A stretch of 64,000 nt of DNA from Metallyticus violacea (taxonomy: Eukaryota > Arthropoda > Insecta > Mantodea > Metallyticidae). Position 1 is the stretch's first letter. The number at the start of each line of letters is the position of its first letter. A model generated the notes under the pieces. The model was given only the letters and a program-made list of their open reading frames with translations, was not told the origin of the DNA and did no database searches. Of the stretch, positions 23,732 to 35,355 are shown piece after piece. The stretch is from the NCBI GenBank assembly GCA_030762175.1, contig CM060833.1, positions 72,269,501 through 72,333,500 of the forward strand. Direction: 5' to 3'. Both the position numbers and the translations under genes were made by a program.

Positions 23732-23879
23732 TAAGAGATAAAAAAGTAAATAATACTCTTAAAGTTTCAGTGTTTCTAAAGTAATATGTCACCTGAAAAA
23801 ATCTTCGCCTACTTGCCTGCCTACAAAGTATTGCTAGTCTCTGTCTGAACATGGAATTCTTTTATTTTAGTAGAGGATA

Positions 23880-24670
23880 GAATGGCTGCTCATAGAATTA
23901 ATACTATGGACAGTTTGAGAGAAATCCATCATAATGTTGGACGCTGTTCAATAAGAAGCATAGTATTACCCATCACAGTGCTTGACATGCCGTCTGATTA
24001 TACTTCCACAGAGAACAATTTTACACAACCACTCAGAATCAGAATTGGAGAATTATCTGACATGAAGCGATAAAATTCGCCTACTCTCCTGGTCTTCTTT
24101 ACAGATGGCTCAGGAATACGAAACTCTCCAGGAACTGGATTTTACGATTTATTTCCAAAAGCAAAGAGCACCGTAAGCCTTGGGGACTTTGTTACAGTTT
24201 TGCAAGCATAGGTAAGCTGCACTTTTGATGTGTCGTAACTTCTGAGAACAGAAATTATGTTAACCTACAGTCAGTCTACACTTCGTGCACTTTAAACTAA
24301 CCAAGTGGACTCTAAATATCTCCAAATTCTCATTGGTCTTTCCACAAAGAATCAGACATCAGGACATAGAAGGTAATGAAACAGCAGATAAACTGGTAAA
24401 ATAAGGAACTAAGATTAAGTTCATAGGCCCAGAAGCTTTCTGCGGTACTAGCAAGAAAGTTCTAAAACCGCAGCATGGTCAATGGACCAAGAAAGAACAT
24501 CAAATAAGATGAAAAAACTTTTCCGGCCAAGAAGTGGTTAAAGTTCTTATGAAAACTTCCGATAACACTCTAAGGACCTAACGAGTAGAAATGGAAAGCA
24601 ACAAACCGGTTGGAATGATTACTGGCCATAGACAATTCCGGTAGCATCTACGGACGATGGGACTCCACCA
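23880..24670 (+). pseudogene. Non-LTR retrotransposon fragment: connector and RNase H domain
   Basis: The plus-strand translation begins with MAAHRINTMDSLREIH and LDMPSDYTS, which resembles the linker after the reverse transcriptase in jockey/I-type LINEs. It continues with VFFTDGSGIRNSPGTGFYD, the first RNase H block with its Asp, and VSLGDFVTVLQA. After a frameshifted gap it gives EGNETADKL (the fourth catalytic block) and FIGPEAFCGTSKKVLK with WTKKEH, typical of the region just behind RNase H, then MITGHRQFR, near the usual C-terminal end. The reverse transcriptase itself is absent, which fits a 5'-truncated insertion. Several frameshifts and stops make it non-functional. The clade is not determined. 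Confidence 0.75.
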
Positions 24671-25862
24671 TAGAAATATAATAGTTACAATTCTTTAAGA
24701 GATATAATTCCTAAGCTAGTAGGAAAGGTTTTAGAACTCACTATAGCTCTAGGTCTGAAATTACAAAATTGTGATTAAAGAAGTGCACGAAACGCCCTTA
24801 TGATTTAATTGCCAAGGGGTATTATTACACACTCCAAAGTTAGCCAATCAATCAAACTGTCCCTTAATTGACACTCAGGCCAGAATTTCCAGACACTAAA
24901 CAAAAGTTTAAAATATGCCCTTAAGAGGTTAAATTAGTGACAAAAAGAAGTTTCTTCTTACATATTGAGGCTATTCGATAGTTATGACAGTGAATAAACG
25001 CATAATGTTTAACACACCAGCTACAGAAAAAAAGAGGTTATCCCCAAGTTGAATATTCGTAGGAGCTTTATTCTACCAACCGTACATTTGCATTGCTAGG
25101 GTCAGGAGATGTATTTTTTAAGTTTTTTAATCTACTCTTAAGCTTATTCTCAGACTGTAGTGAGGTAAAATTACGTTGCAGAAAAGAGAGAGCGCGGGAA
25201 AACTCCACGACGCTACACAGCTGTTTTTGATTTACGGTGTAATGAGTGAGGCTCTAAAAAAATACTCTCCAAACAAACTGTAAAATTTAAGCAGACGCAA
25301 CGCCTCCAGTTTGTGTGATTGAGGATAACAACAACGATGCAGTTCCAAAATGTACTAGCCTTCTGAAATGCACAGCAGGTACACAAAAACAAATAATTTG
25401 CATAGTAGGTGATTGAAAAATTATGGTATGATGAGAACGTGATTAGATGTAAGATTAATTTAATAAAACGTGAGTATATGCTCGATTTGGCATCGAGGAA
25501 TGTAGCTAAGACACAGGTTTAACGCTAAAATACCTGGAGCATTAGGATCTGATTACAACGTTAATGGAGCTGCCAAAATATTTTCTGCTTCTAACCTTTG
25601 GCCTATGATCTGTTGAGCTAAAGTGCTAATACATAGTTGCTTCGTAAGATATCTGGCCTTATAGCAGGTGCCTTCCCTACTCAACACGAGTTTCACTAAT
25701 GAATGACAGTCTTTCGTTGTTCTGAGATGTTATTTGGGAGAAGCAATTAGCACTCTCGTCTATAATCTATAACATAAGGTAATTCGCACCTGCAGCTTCA
25801 ATATTGTCTCCAATAATCGTAAACTGTAGGTCATAAATATACCATAACATCCTATCACAATT
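24671..25862. other. Non-coding DNA
   Basis: No gene or recognised repeat. Chance frames only. Confidence 0.5.
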
Positions 25863-26379
25863 TATACAGGATGATTCAAAAGTCTGGCGCCAATGTACAT
25901 GGAGCTGAATTACACTATACAGAGTGTTTTAGAATTCAACGGTACAAATGCTAAGGAATGAAGAAAGATCAAGGAAAACCATTTTGAGACCGGGAACTAT
26001 GATATGTTCGGATTAAATTTTCGCTCATTGGAGTAAAATCTAATATGGGTAGTATGCCACTGAATCGCCTTCCACTAGATGTTTTGTGGACAATGCCACG
26101 AGGCAATTGGGCTGTTGCTTACAGCACAGTGGTTGTCTTAGTACATAAAAAAGTTGTAGTTGCTCTAAGAAGAGAGCGAAATTTCACAAATACTGTACGA
26201 TCAGTGAAGTTCAATGATGTTTTTCCTACGAATGAGCCCTCGCTTGTTTGCCGCGCCATGGAAGGGGTAGCAAGTGCTTACTTATTGATTTTGTTGACTG
26301 TCGCTGTCATAGCGTAGCTGTTCCCGAGTATGTGTTGTGTTGTTTCGTTTTTAATTACACACTACACTTAAAGTGTATT

Positions 26380-27210
26380 ATGTCTCGTTTGTTTACAACG
26401 GCACACACAGCGTTTTTATGTACAGTTTATGTGTTAACTCAGTCAACTTATGAAGTTCGAAGACGATCTCAATCAAGATTCCCGGTTATAGACGCTCCAG
26501 ATCATAAAACATTTCATAATCTGTATAATAAATTTCAGGAAACTAGAAGTGTCCAGCCTATTTTTTTTTTTTTTTTGAATGATTTATTTATGGGCGCTCT
26601 TTTAACATCTTAGGTCATCAGCGTCCCATTCAACTCAGGGCGTGAAACGGCCGATAAATTTTGCGTGCCGTAAATGTGCTACACGGGACCCACGGCTTTA
26701 CGTCCCTTCCGAAGGAAGCCATACTTAGGATTTTTACGCCCGAAAAAAAAAATCCATCGGTCCTGGGCAGGTTCGAACCCGCGATCTTGGGTTTAAGAGG
26801 CAAGTATGGTAACCACTACACCACCTGAACCGATGTCCAGCCCATATATATATATATATAAAAAGCAGCGTAGGGTTCTCGCCGAAGAAAAAATTACACT
26901 ACATTGGTAGTCGTTTAGAAAATTCCCTTTAAAATCTCTTCGTCGTGTTGCACAACAAGGAAAAATTTCATATGAGTCTGTGCAAAAAGCTACTAAATTT
27001 AATAGCCCGCTATTATCTCTAGGGCTAATTCAAAAATGCTGTACAAGACGAACCCGTTCACCATACAAAAACTCAAAGATAATATTCGTTAGAAAATTGT
27101 CCAGATTTCCTTAAATGAATTACGGCGAGTGATGAATAATTTCCTAAAGAGAGATGCCAAAAATGTGTGGAGAATGAAGGAAGCCAGTTTCAACACATTT
27201 GATAGTGTGT
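26380..27210 (+). pseudogene. DUF4817-type transposase, N-terminal half, split by a SINE
   Basis: The first part encodes MSRLFTTAHTAFLCTVYVL and TQSTYEVRRRSQSRFPVIDA, with PDHKTFHNLYNKFQETRSVQ, which is the DUF4817 helix-turn-helix with its characteristic spacing. SINE A copy 4 then interrupts the gene. After it the sequence resumes with SLRRVAQQ-like and KISYESVQKATKF (the second DNA-binding helix region) and ends near MPKMCGE-(N)RKPVSTH, similar to the C-terminal RVQKCIEVNGGHFQHL pattern of the family, so the catalytic core appears deleted or unrecognisable. Stops and frame shifts are frequent. Confidence 0.7.
26559..26833 (-). mobile_element. SINE family A, copy 4, inserted into a transposase gene
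   Basis: This is a nearly full-length minus-strand copy, with a tRNA head at the right end (GGTTCAGGTGGTGTAGTGGT, B box GGGTTCGAACC, anticodon region GCCTCTTAAACCC) and a poly-A tail that appears as T16 at 26561-26576. Two copies of TGTCCAGCC, at 26550-26558 and 26834-26842, are the target-site duplication. The interior lacks about 30 bp present in copy 1 (the section around AACCTCAAGCCTGAAAGAGA). Confidence 0.93.
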
Positions 27211-27237
27211 GAGCCTCTCTGATAGGTTTGTGTATTG

Positions 27238-27346
27238 CTGTGTGGTTGGTTTGTTTTATTGTTTTATTCTCCCGCTAACCGGCTAACGAGCGGCGCGCTT
27301 GCCCATAGGTAAAACACTCCAGAGGAAAACAAAACAGACCACACAG
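27238..27346. mobile_element. Small fold-back (MITE-like), 109 bp
   Basis: CTGTGTGGTTGGTTTGTTTT at 27238-27257 faces its inverted counterpart AAAACAAAACAGACCACACA (27326-27345, followed by G). The 20-bp arms differ at about three positions. The loop carries a GC-rich core (GCTAACCGGCTAACGAGC, GGCGCGCTTGCC) unlike the flanks. No clear target duplication was seen. Confidence 0.5.
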
Positions 27347-27569
27347 TATAAATTATTGAGAACTGAGAGTTTCTCAAAGGTGTTCTTTACTTTTGCTTTA
27401 TCCTGAAAAACGGCTTTGCCTCGAAATGTAGATCGTTTTAATGTGTTTTATATGCTTGTGTTTCCTTTTAAAAGTTCTGAACATGATGTTCATTGTGGTT
27501 TTATATCTCTCAAACGAAGATTATTTTATTTACTCCACTTGGTATATATATAATTTTCTTCTCATTGTG

Positions 27570-27591
27570 TTTTTTTTTTTTTTTTTTTTTT
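27570..27591. repeat. Poly-T tract, 22 nt
   Basis: Uninterrupted T run directly visible. Confidence 0.95.
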
Positions 27592-28572
27592 GCTTAGATT
27601 ATCTGGGCAATTTAGTTTTAGTATAAAATCTAATGCATAAAAGGGTTTAGAAACTAAGTAGCTGTGTTCTATGTAATAAATTAAAATGAATTAAAATATG
27701 GAAACAACTAGATAGTTGTTCCTCGTTTTGTTGTAGTACAAATAAAAATGTTTAAAACAGAAGGTTAAGCAAAATTAATAAGAATTATCAAAACCAAAAT
27801 GTTCTCCCCTTCTGAAAAGGAAAAAGATGTAAACACTAATATCATGAAGAAACAAGAGGGTATATTTCATCTTCACTTTCAGGGGAGATGTTAACAAATT
27901 TAAGAAATTGCAATTTTTTAAAAAAAAAAATTGTCTTGTTTTTTTTTTCTGTTTTTGAAGAAATGTTAAACAATTTGTTCCTGGTGAACAAACCAGTTAC
28001 AGAAACTGTTGAAACTGGCAATCTTCAACTCCCTTCAGGAGTTATCCCGTCTTCCTCTACCTGTTTCTCCCACAATAAATACCAGTTAGTAATGAGCTAT
28101 CAGCCTATAACGTATGTAGGTAACACAAATACTTGAGCAACGGCAGTTTTGTGTTAATGCGTAGACTTACGTTGTATTTTGTTAATACATTTTGAAGCAA
28201 GAAATTTGATGAGGTAGACAAAGAATATCAGCGGACCTAAAAATCATAAAAGTGGATGACTCCCCTCAGATTAGCTTATGCATATAATCAAAAGTACACT
28301 ATACTGTTGTCATTGACGTGCCCATAATTGCTAAAAGTAAATATTTAGCAAAGCAACAATGTCCACATCTTCGACAGTGATGTTTAATAACTACTAACAA
28401 TGAGGTTTCCACACTAATGTTTGACTTTTTACCAACATTACTACTAACATCTACTGTCATAATTTCCACACGTTTTTGAACTTTGGTTCCAAAAATTATA
28501 GGTTCCCTACTTCGAGATATTTGTCTATGTTCCATGAGATGCGTGTTGTTAAATTTTGAAACATCCTGTATA

Positions 28573-30133
28573 ATTCTATATAGATAGTGAAAAATGATAT
28601 ACGTATGTTTATAATCTAATGTGCTTGAATGCACTCACGAGTTGCACTTGACATAGACATTCTTACAATAACAAACTAAATATGTAACTATTGCAACTTC
28701 CATGTTCTATTATTTCCACTACAAGTATACTAACCAGACTGGCAACAGTGTAATGCATTTACTTTCCATTTGTTGATGTTTTGCCGTTTCATTTTTGCTT
28801 TAGTCAACCTGAACGAAGATATTCAGCGCTCGTTCTTTGGCAACTGAAATCGCCTGCTCACCTTTTATGTGTGATAGTCCCCTAATTATGTTGGATTGCA
28901 ACTCTTTTATACAAATACTTTATCATTACTCTGAACTGTTGTGTTTCCCCCCCTCTCTCTCTCTCTCTCTGTTTTTCTGAACTGCAAGTAATTAACACCA
29001 CTATAAGCTCTACAGAATAGAGGGAGGGGTTTGATACACATGTATAAAAGATATGCGCAATAGAGTTCCAAAAGTACTGCTTCTATGTGAGCCTAAGAAC
29101 TTACGGAGGTAGTCCTCAGGCATTTGTTTATCTTATAGATACATCGATTCTGATACTTCTTTAAATTTCATAATCACAATAATATAAATGTGTTTATGCG
29201 TGTGTAACAAAAAATGGGAATCACTTTAATGCGCATTGGGTAGGAAATTGTAATTTTATCTTTTCTTTTGTTTAGTGCTACTATGTTACCCGCTAATTAT
29301 TTCTTAGTTACAACAATTGATGCAGTTTTTAAAACGTATTGCTTAATATGCATTAACTTCCTTCAAATGAAAATTGTACAGAAAGTTACATGAGTAATCC
29401 TTAGCTTTATAGTAGTAGATTTTAAAACATAAGTGTATAGACAATAGTGTATAACAATGCAAAACCATTTCATGATATTAGTTAAAAATATGAGTTTTCA
29501 AAACTAGTTGTGTGTTAAAGGATAGAACCACAATCAGTACCAAAAGAGAAAACACTCGAAACCTATAGAACGTCGTTCAAATTCAGTCGAATATTTTTAA
29601 ATTAAAAATTAATGCATAAGAGATTTGAATGTGCAGAAGAGTATACTTTGAAATAAAGTTACTTGCATCTTAGGAGAGCTTTAGTGTCGGTTCTCAAGAG
29701 CGAGTTTAGATTAAAAGTACGTCACACTTATCTCGAGAAGAGGGGAGACAGCGACGTTATTCTCTCACTGCCCGCGAAAAGCTCTTGAAAATACTAGTCG
29801 CACACTCGTTCACGTCTCGCTCGGTGCTGAACAAAATGCGTCACTGCGCATGCTCAAGTCATTTTAGGTTCACCGACCAGGAAGGTTACGGGTATAAGAA
29901 TCATCGCTGCGCCTGTAGCAAACGTTACCTGAAACAAAGGCCAGCAGTTCAATGTAAACAGAGGACTTTGTTTACTACAGCTCCGGTCTCTTAGAACTAA
30001 TCAGCTAACGAATTTGTAGTTTGAAATTTTAATTGTACACACCAAGTGCATCAGGCTTTTGAATTACATCAAATGATTATCATATATCTGAAAATCAATT
30101 GCGTCCTGATATATTTCTAATTTTTGGAAGAAG
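28573..30133. other. Non-coding DNA with a GC-richer patch at 29690-30000
   Basis: Most of the stretch is AT-rich and featureless, with a C/CT tract at about 28948-28970. Positions 29690-30000 are clearly GC-richer and contain TGCGCATGC (29845-29853), a match to half of the palindromic NRF-1-type promoter motif. The open frame 29785-29994 has no recognisable domain. It may be a promoter or an LTR fragment; neither is shown. Confidence 0.4.
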
Positions 30134-30135
30134 TA

Positions 30136-31523
30136 CGAGGGAAGGTCCATAAGTTTCCGGTCTAACCATTTTCTAACCATATGATAAAGACAAAAAACAT
30201 ATTTCACTTTTCAATATAAGTATCCTTTAATGCAATACACTTCTCAATCTTAGAATTAACTTTTCAAACCTCCCCCCCCCCCAAATAGTCCAAAGTCTTG
30301 TCTGCAAAATGGGTATAAACCTCCTCCATCACTTCTTCGTTACACTTAAATTTCTTTCCTCAAACGCCCTTCTTGAAATTTGAGAAGAAAAAATAGTCAC
30401 AGGGAGCTATATCTGGGCTGTAGGGTGGATGGTCGATCTCCTTGAAGCCACATTTCTTCACAGCTTCCTTTGCAACATGAACTGTGTGCACAGGCGCGTT
30501 GTTGTGAAGAACGCGCACGCCCTCACTCAGCTTTCCTCTCTTTTTCTCTTTGATGGAAGCACTTAGTCTGTGCAGTAGGCCAGCACAGTACTTCCCATTT
30601 ACTGGTGTTCCTGTCCTTGAAGTCAATGAAGAGTATTCCATCATGGTCCCAAAAGATTGTGGCCATGATCTTCTTGGTTGACTGAGTGACCTTGACCTTT
30701 AAAGAGGGTACTTCGCCAGATTTACGCCACTCCATTGATTCTCTTTTGAACAAGGGATCATAGTAGAGAAACATAGTTTCATCTCCTGTAACAATGGTTT
30801 ACAGAACTTCTCTCTCGTTGCCACGGCAGAGTTCCAAAAACGCCTGACAGCAGATGACACGTTGCTGCTTTTGGACTGAGGAAAGAAGTCTGGGTACCCA
30901 TCTTGCACTAACCTTATTCATGTTTAAATGTTCATGAATAATTCGAAGAACTGTTGCTTTAGGAAGGTCCAACCTTGCTGCTATTTCTGTAAATTTGAGC
31001 CGCCGGTCTTCCATAAATTCTCATTCCACAAGAGCGATGTTTTCAGCAGTGAGCATCTCCAAGGGCCGACCTGCACACTCTTCGTCCTCAGTGCTTTCTC
31101 GACCCATTTGAAAAAGTTTGACCCATTCTTTTACGTAATCCCTCAAAATGAAGTAAATCAATTTAATATCCGACTGTTAGAAGTTGATAACCAGACTAGA
31201 ATCCCTAGAATCCCTATTAACACCGCCACACGAATTGAATATGACGGGATGCTTCCCCATATACACCGTCCATTCGCTGTTTAATTTCATGTGGAGTCCA
31301 TCTTTTGTAAAGAACTTAATAACAGTTCGATACTCCAATTTGAACATTACACAATCTTCTACATATAGCTTTCTTTATGCAACTATATCTGAACAATTGA
31401 ACACAGCATAGCGGAAGTTACAACTGCGATTATTTACTTAACCAATAAGGTTTGACACCAGATGACCTTTTGTGAAGGCGATGACCTTATCCGTGAGGCC
31501 GGAAACTTATGAACCTATCCTCG
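30136..31523 (-). mobile_element. Second mariner transposon, both ends present, decayed
   Basis: The element is 1388 bp. The left end CGAGGGAAGGTCCATAAGTT and right end (minus strand) CGAGGATAGGTTCATAAGTT continue as TCCGGTC and TCCGGCC, giving a terminal inverted repeat of about 28 bp with a few mismatches. TA flanks both ends (30134-30135 and 31524-31525). Its ends and coding sequence differ from the element at 20686, so it belongs to a different mariner subfamily. Confidence 0.93.
30195..31347 (-). pseudogene. Mariner transposase with Asp-to-Asn change in the catalytic triad
   Basis: The gene probably started at the ATG at 31347 (MFKLEYRTVIKFFTKDGL). It continues with RMDGVYGEAS, WVKLFQMGRESTEDEECAGR and KFTEIAARLDLPKATVLRII (second helix-turn-helix), then VSARWVPRLL, VTGDETMFLYYDP with the first catalytic Asp, KIMATIFWDHDGILFIDF, and VLHNNAPVH where HDNAP is expected: the second catalytic residue is Asn. 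The third block is YSPDIAPCDYFFF, with 34 residues between the second and third catalytic positions, as in all mariners. Other lesions include an in-frame TGA just before MEDRRLKF, a TGA where Arg is expected after FKKGV, and frameshifts, including one near the C tract at 30272-30281. The copy is older than the 20740-21806 gene. Confidence 0.9.
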
Positions 31524-31525
31524 TA

Positions 31526-34392
31526 TATATGAGGTTTATGTACAATATCCTACAGAACTTATGAGCGCTTTAAAATACTTGAAGCACCCATTAAATGAGA
31601 TCCTTATTAATGTAATTGCTTAAGATCTATTCCACAATAAGGATTTATTCGTTCTGTTTAATTCATACTTCCCTGGACGGTAGTTATTAGTGCCGCATAT
31701 TTTCCTCTCCGTTTCTAAATTTCTGTCTTATCGCATACGTGTAGCGCATTGGTGATCCAGCTCATTTCACAAATTTCGTACAATTTGAGGCAGCCTTTAC
31801 AGGAAAGTGAATCGGAAGAAATTTCATTATATTTAATACCACTAGACTTCTACCTGTGAGGCAAGGCAGGAAACTTGTGTATGACATTATCTCGGGAGAA
31901 ATTTGCAAGAGCTGCATGTAACGAAGTCAAGAATTCAGGAACACGAAGATAGTTGTTAGGTAATGTGATGTTTTCATTGCTAATATGGGCGGACCTTTGG
32001 AATATTTCTTGTAAAAAACATATGATCATTTTATTTGTTTTACTTGACTTGGACAACTCCTAAGAACCACAAAATCTGCAGGGACAATCTATTAAGGAAA
32101 CGACTAAAGACTAGAGATTCTTATGGCCTGAAACTGGAAAGTGAATATATTCTGAACATAGGTCCCCAATATTAACATTTTCTAGTTTATTTTGTAAGTT
32201 TGTCTAATGTTTTAGATAAATCCTATCGACTGAAAATACTTTCGAACTATAACGATCCTTAGTGCTTAATATAAACATAACCAAATCCAAAGTTAACTCG
32301 GTTTCCGTCCTTGCAATAAAGAGCAGGGATAATTCAACTCCCGTTCATCCGAGGGTAGTGCAAAGATGCAAATACTTTAGGGATTAGAGGTTGTACATGC
32401 CAAATCCCTCAACCCCAAATTAATTAAACTCACAATTGAAGAGGAACAAAGATGAAGGAAACAAAGGGAAAGCTTTATTAAAAGCTAACACTAATGTTCT
32501 CAAGATAGGGAACTCCCATAAGCAAATGATTGCACGCCAGTGGCGTTTTATGGTACAATTATATTCGCTAAAGTTCAAAGTCGCAATTTCGGGCATAACA
32601 AGAATGCGATACAAAACAATCACCCATAAACAAATACGGGCGGCATAATTATATTGACACTTAAAACGCTGGCGCAGAGAGCATATGATGAAAACGATTT
32701 CGTAGTCAATGAAACTAAAGCATGACAGGGAATTAAAGAGGAACGCCAGCAGAAAATTCTCCACTATAAGAATCAAGCTGCATAATAAATTAATGATTAG
32801 TCAAAAGAAATATATTCACCCCTTATGCTAATAATTATAACATTTAGTGTTTCGGATCATTCCATTGTCTGATAACCGACGCAGTGGCATCGACGGATAG
32901 GTCATAACTCAAGGATAGCTAAGCTATACCAAAGTTAGGGCGGTAGAATTCAAGAGTGACAGATTTTAATAAATTATTATGTTTTTAGAACGCGCCCATG
33001 TCACGCAATGAGGTCTGCTTGCCTGCATTTTCTGCATATTTCCTGTTTGTTGAGAAAGAACTTAGCAGGCGTTTTAAGGAAATTTACAAGGCAGTGTCAT
33101 CAAGGATTTCTTCTCTGTGGTCATTATCTTCGATTTTTATCTTGAGCACTTTCCGTTTCGCGAAATTTAGTAACTAATTTATGAGTCGCATTGCAACTTG
33201 AAATTCGATCACGTGAAACTGCTGACAGTATGAGGGTATTCGATATAATCATAAATAAATGATTGTCCAATTAATTAATGAGGTCTAGTATTTGCCATTT
33301 AGTATTCTTGACAGACTTCTCTCTGCGGTTAGATAGGTATGGTTTCTCTCATTGTTGAAACGACACTTGACCGAGTGGGGAGAATCGAGACCAAAGTACC
33401 AAATGTACATGGGTATCTGTACCCATATATATTATGTATACAGGATACCCATAAATTATACCTTAATAATTAAGCTTAATAGTGATTTTATTTGAAATGG
33501 TACAAAAGTATCTGCTACAGTGAATAAATACATATATTTATGGATTAATCATATCAGTATAATTGGGAAGAAGTATAATGCTTTCATCTTCTTCCTAGAC
33601 CAATATAATGCATTACTTTCTTTTTCGGTCACATTTTGTCAGAAAAATTTCTTATCAGATGCTTAGAGCCCAGTTTCGATAACAGGTTCCTTTTGCATTG
33701 TATTTTGTAACTACCACAAAGTGCATTTCAAAAATAAGCTTCAAAATTAAAATCTCCTGTGTCATTCGCTTTGAGACTTTGTTATCAAGAACTTTGGAGC
33801 AAATCTGTTATATATAAAGCATTTTCATTATGTCTTAATTTTACAAATATAATGATGATAAAACTTTTATTTCTTATATTTTTAAGAGATCCTGTTTTAT
33901 TGCTAGTCTAGACCATGTTTTGTTATTCCACAAATACAGGGTTATTAATATATATGGCGGCCATGGCATGGTGTCTAGTTCCCGAATGATAGCTCAGCAC
34001 CAGCCCGTGAAATGCTACTTACAGCATCGGAGGTACAATGTTTCATGTTCATTGAAAAACCAATTGCAAACTGAGCGCCTATCAAAGCATGAACACATTT
34101 GTACGTATATGGTTGTAACTTTAATAACTATTTCATTTCTAGCGGAAGATGGAGAAATGTTAGTTGTAACAGAATTTATAATCGATATCCCAAGGGTATT
34201 TTAATATTTATATGTATTACATTAAATTTCATTGCTTCTGTGAAGAACTAGAAGGCTCTATTTAATTACATAAATAGCAGTGATATCTGTGTGATTTCTG
34301 ATACGTTGCTTAAGTATAATTAGCAGAGTTAAATTGCAATTTTATATATGAATCTGAAAATGAATGCCAAAGTATCACTTTTAGGTTTTACA
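31526..34392. other. AT-rich non-coding DNA
   Basis: No gene, RNA or repeat family is supported. Overlapping opposite-strand frames at 32420-32776 show no domain. Confidence 0.5.
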
Positions 34393-35333
34393 TGTTGTGA
34401 GCACAAACGAAAGGGAGCACCTGGGCGGTCTAGGTTACATAATGGGATTTCCCTGGTGCCAGGAAAAGGTTTTTGCATTTGTGTCAGAGGAGCGGTTGGA
34501 GTTTGCACCGCCACTAGATCATACGATAGCAGCCGCCCAATCAGCAGAGAGTGGTTTGAATTTTCGAAGCCGAGGATCCTTCTATGCTTACATGTGTGAA
34601 CCTCGTGGAGTCTAGATTAAGCACGTGGCGAGCCGTGTGTGTGGAATCGAAATTGCCCAGTTTTCACGCATTCAAGCAGTGGCAAGCAGATTATTTTCTC
34701 TGTCAAGCACTCAGTTCACGCAGTCAAGCAATCGGAAGGAGTTTAGTCCAGCAAGATGATAGAGGCATTCGTCATTCGATCGTCGGCAGATTGTTACAAG
34801 TAAACCATGCACGTGTAATTCATAATTCTCGCGAGAAACTGAGACGAAATTCTCGTGTGATAAATTAGTTACAAGCCAGTGCAAGTTTTTGTAAATACCC
34901 ACGCGAGAGTCGAACTGCAAATTAATACTTATCGAGGTCTTGCTGCCATGCACCACTTAGATAATAGCTCGATTGTTTTCAGCCACGAAAGCTCGCTGCT
35001 ATTACATAGCTAGCCGGCGCGCAGACTTAATTAACAAGTAGTCCAAGTGTTATGGGCATTCATTTCCCTAGTCGGACAATTACCCCTTTGTAAAGAGAAT
35101 TGTGTCAATAAATATACCTTCTAGTTACATTCTGTCGTTTAATTATATTTCGAGCTTACTTCCTGTGCACCTCTCTGTTGTCTGAAGAAGACAACGAAGA
35201 CAGAGGAAACCCTGAGGCAAAATGTAACTGAAGAAAGCCCGGTTGCCTTCCACGCCCATGCAGCAACAGTTCACATTGAAAGCCGAACCCTTTCTGTCTG
35301 AAACCCACAATAAGATCAGCCGAACCTACTACA
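34393..35333 (+). mobile_element. LTR of an LTR retrotransposon (5' LTR), about 941 bp
   Basis: The right boundary is fixed by the primer-binding site that follows. The LTR ends CTACTACA at 35333 and, with the usual TGT...ACA ends, probably starts TGTTGTGAGC at 34393 (or TGTGAGC at 34396). It is clearly GC-richer than its surroundings, is rich in CpG and CACG motifs, and carries an AATAAA polyadenylation signal at 35107-35112. In an intact element such LTRs provide promoter and terminator. No second LTR and no gag or pol are recognisable downstream within the window, so only the 5' end of the element survives. Several open frames across it are not genes. Confidence 0.7.
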
Positions 35334-35338
35334 AATTT

Positions 35339-35355
35339 AGGCGCCCAACGTGGGG
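35339..35355 (+). other. tRNA-Lys primer-binding site of the LTR retrotransposon
   Basis: AGGCGCCCAACGTGGGG is complementary to the 3' end of insect tRNA-Lys(CTT) including its CCA, except for the first base (T expected). It lies five bases after the LTR end (AATTT spacer), the position where minus-strand DNA synthesis of LTR retrotransposons begins. The combination of spacer and 16 consecutive matches is very unlikely by chance. Confidence 0.88.

Larger units (their letters stand above)
25863..28572 (+). mobile_element. Composite DUF4817-type DNA transposon with nested insertions
   Basis: The left border reads TATACAGGATGATTCAAAAG and the right border, on the minus strand from 28572, reads TATACAGGATGTTTCAAAAT. 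This is a likely terminal inverted repeat of about 19 bp with two mismatches, each with TA at the outer edge. Between them lies the transposase relic (26380-27210), interrupted by SINE A copy 4 (26559-26833), then a small fold-back (27238-27346) and about 1.2 kb of AT-rich sequence in which the transposase C-terminus should be but is not recognisable. At 2.7 kb it is longer than a simple element because of the nested insertions. The link between the two ends is inferred from the end match alone; they could belong to two related elements. Confidence 0.5.

Noticed and set aside
28299..28634. 111-codon minus-strand ORF as a gene
   Set aside because: It runs across the presumed terminal repeat of the composite transposon and has no domain.
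34348..34868. Overlapping ORFs as genes
   Set aside because: They overlap in several frames within the GC-richer LTR.
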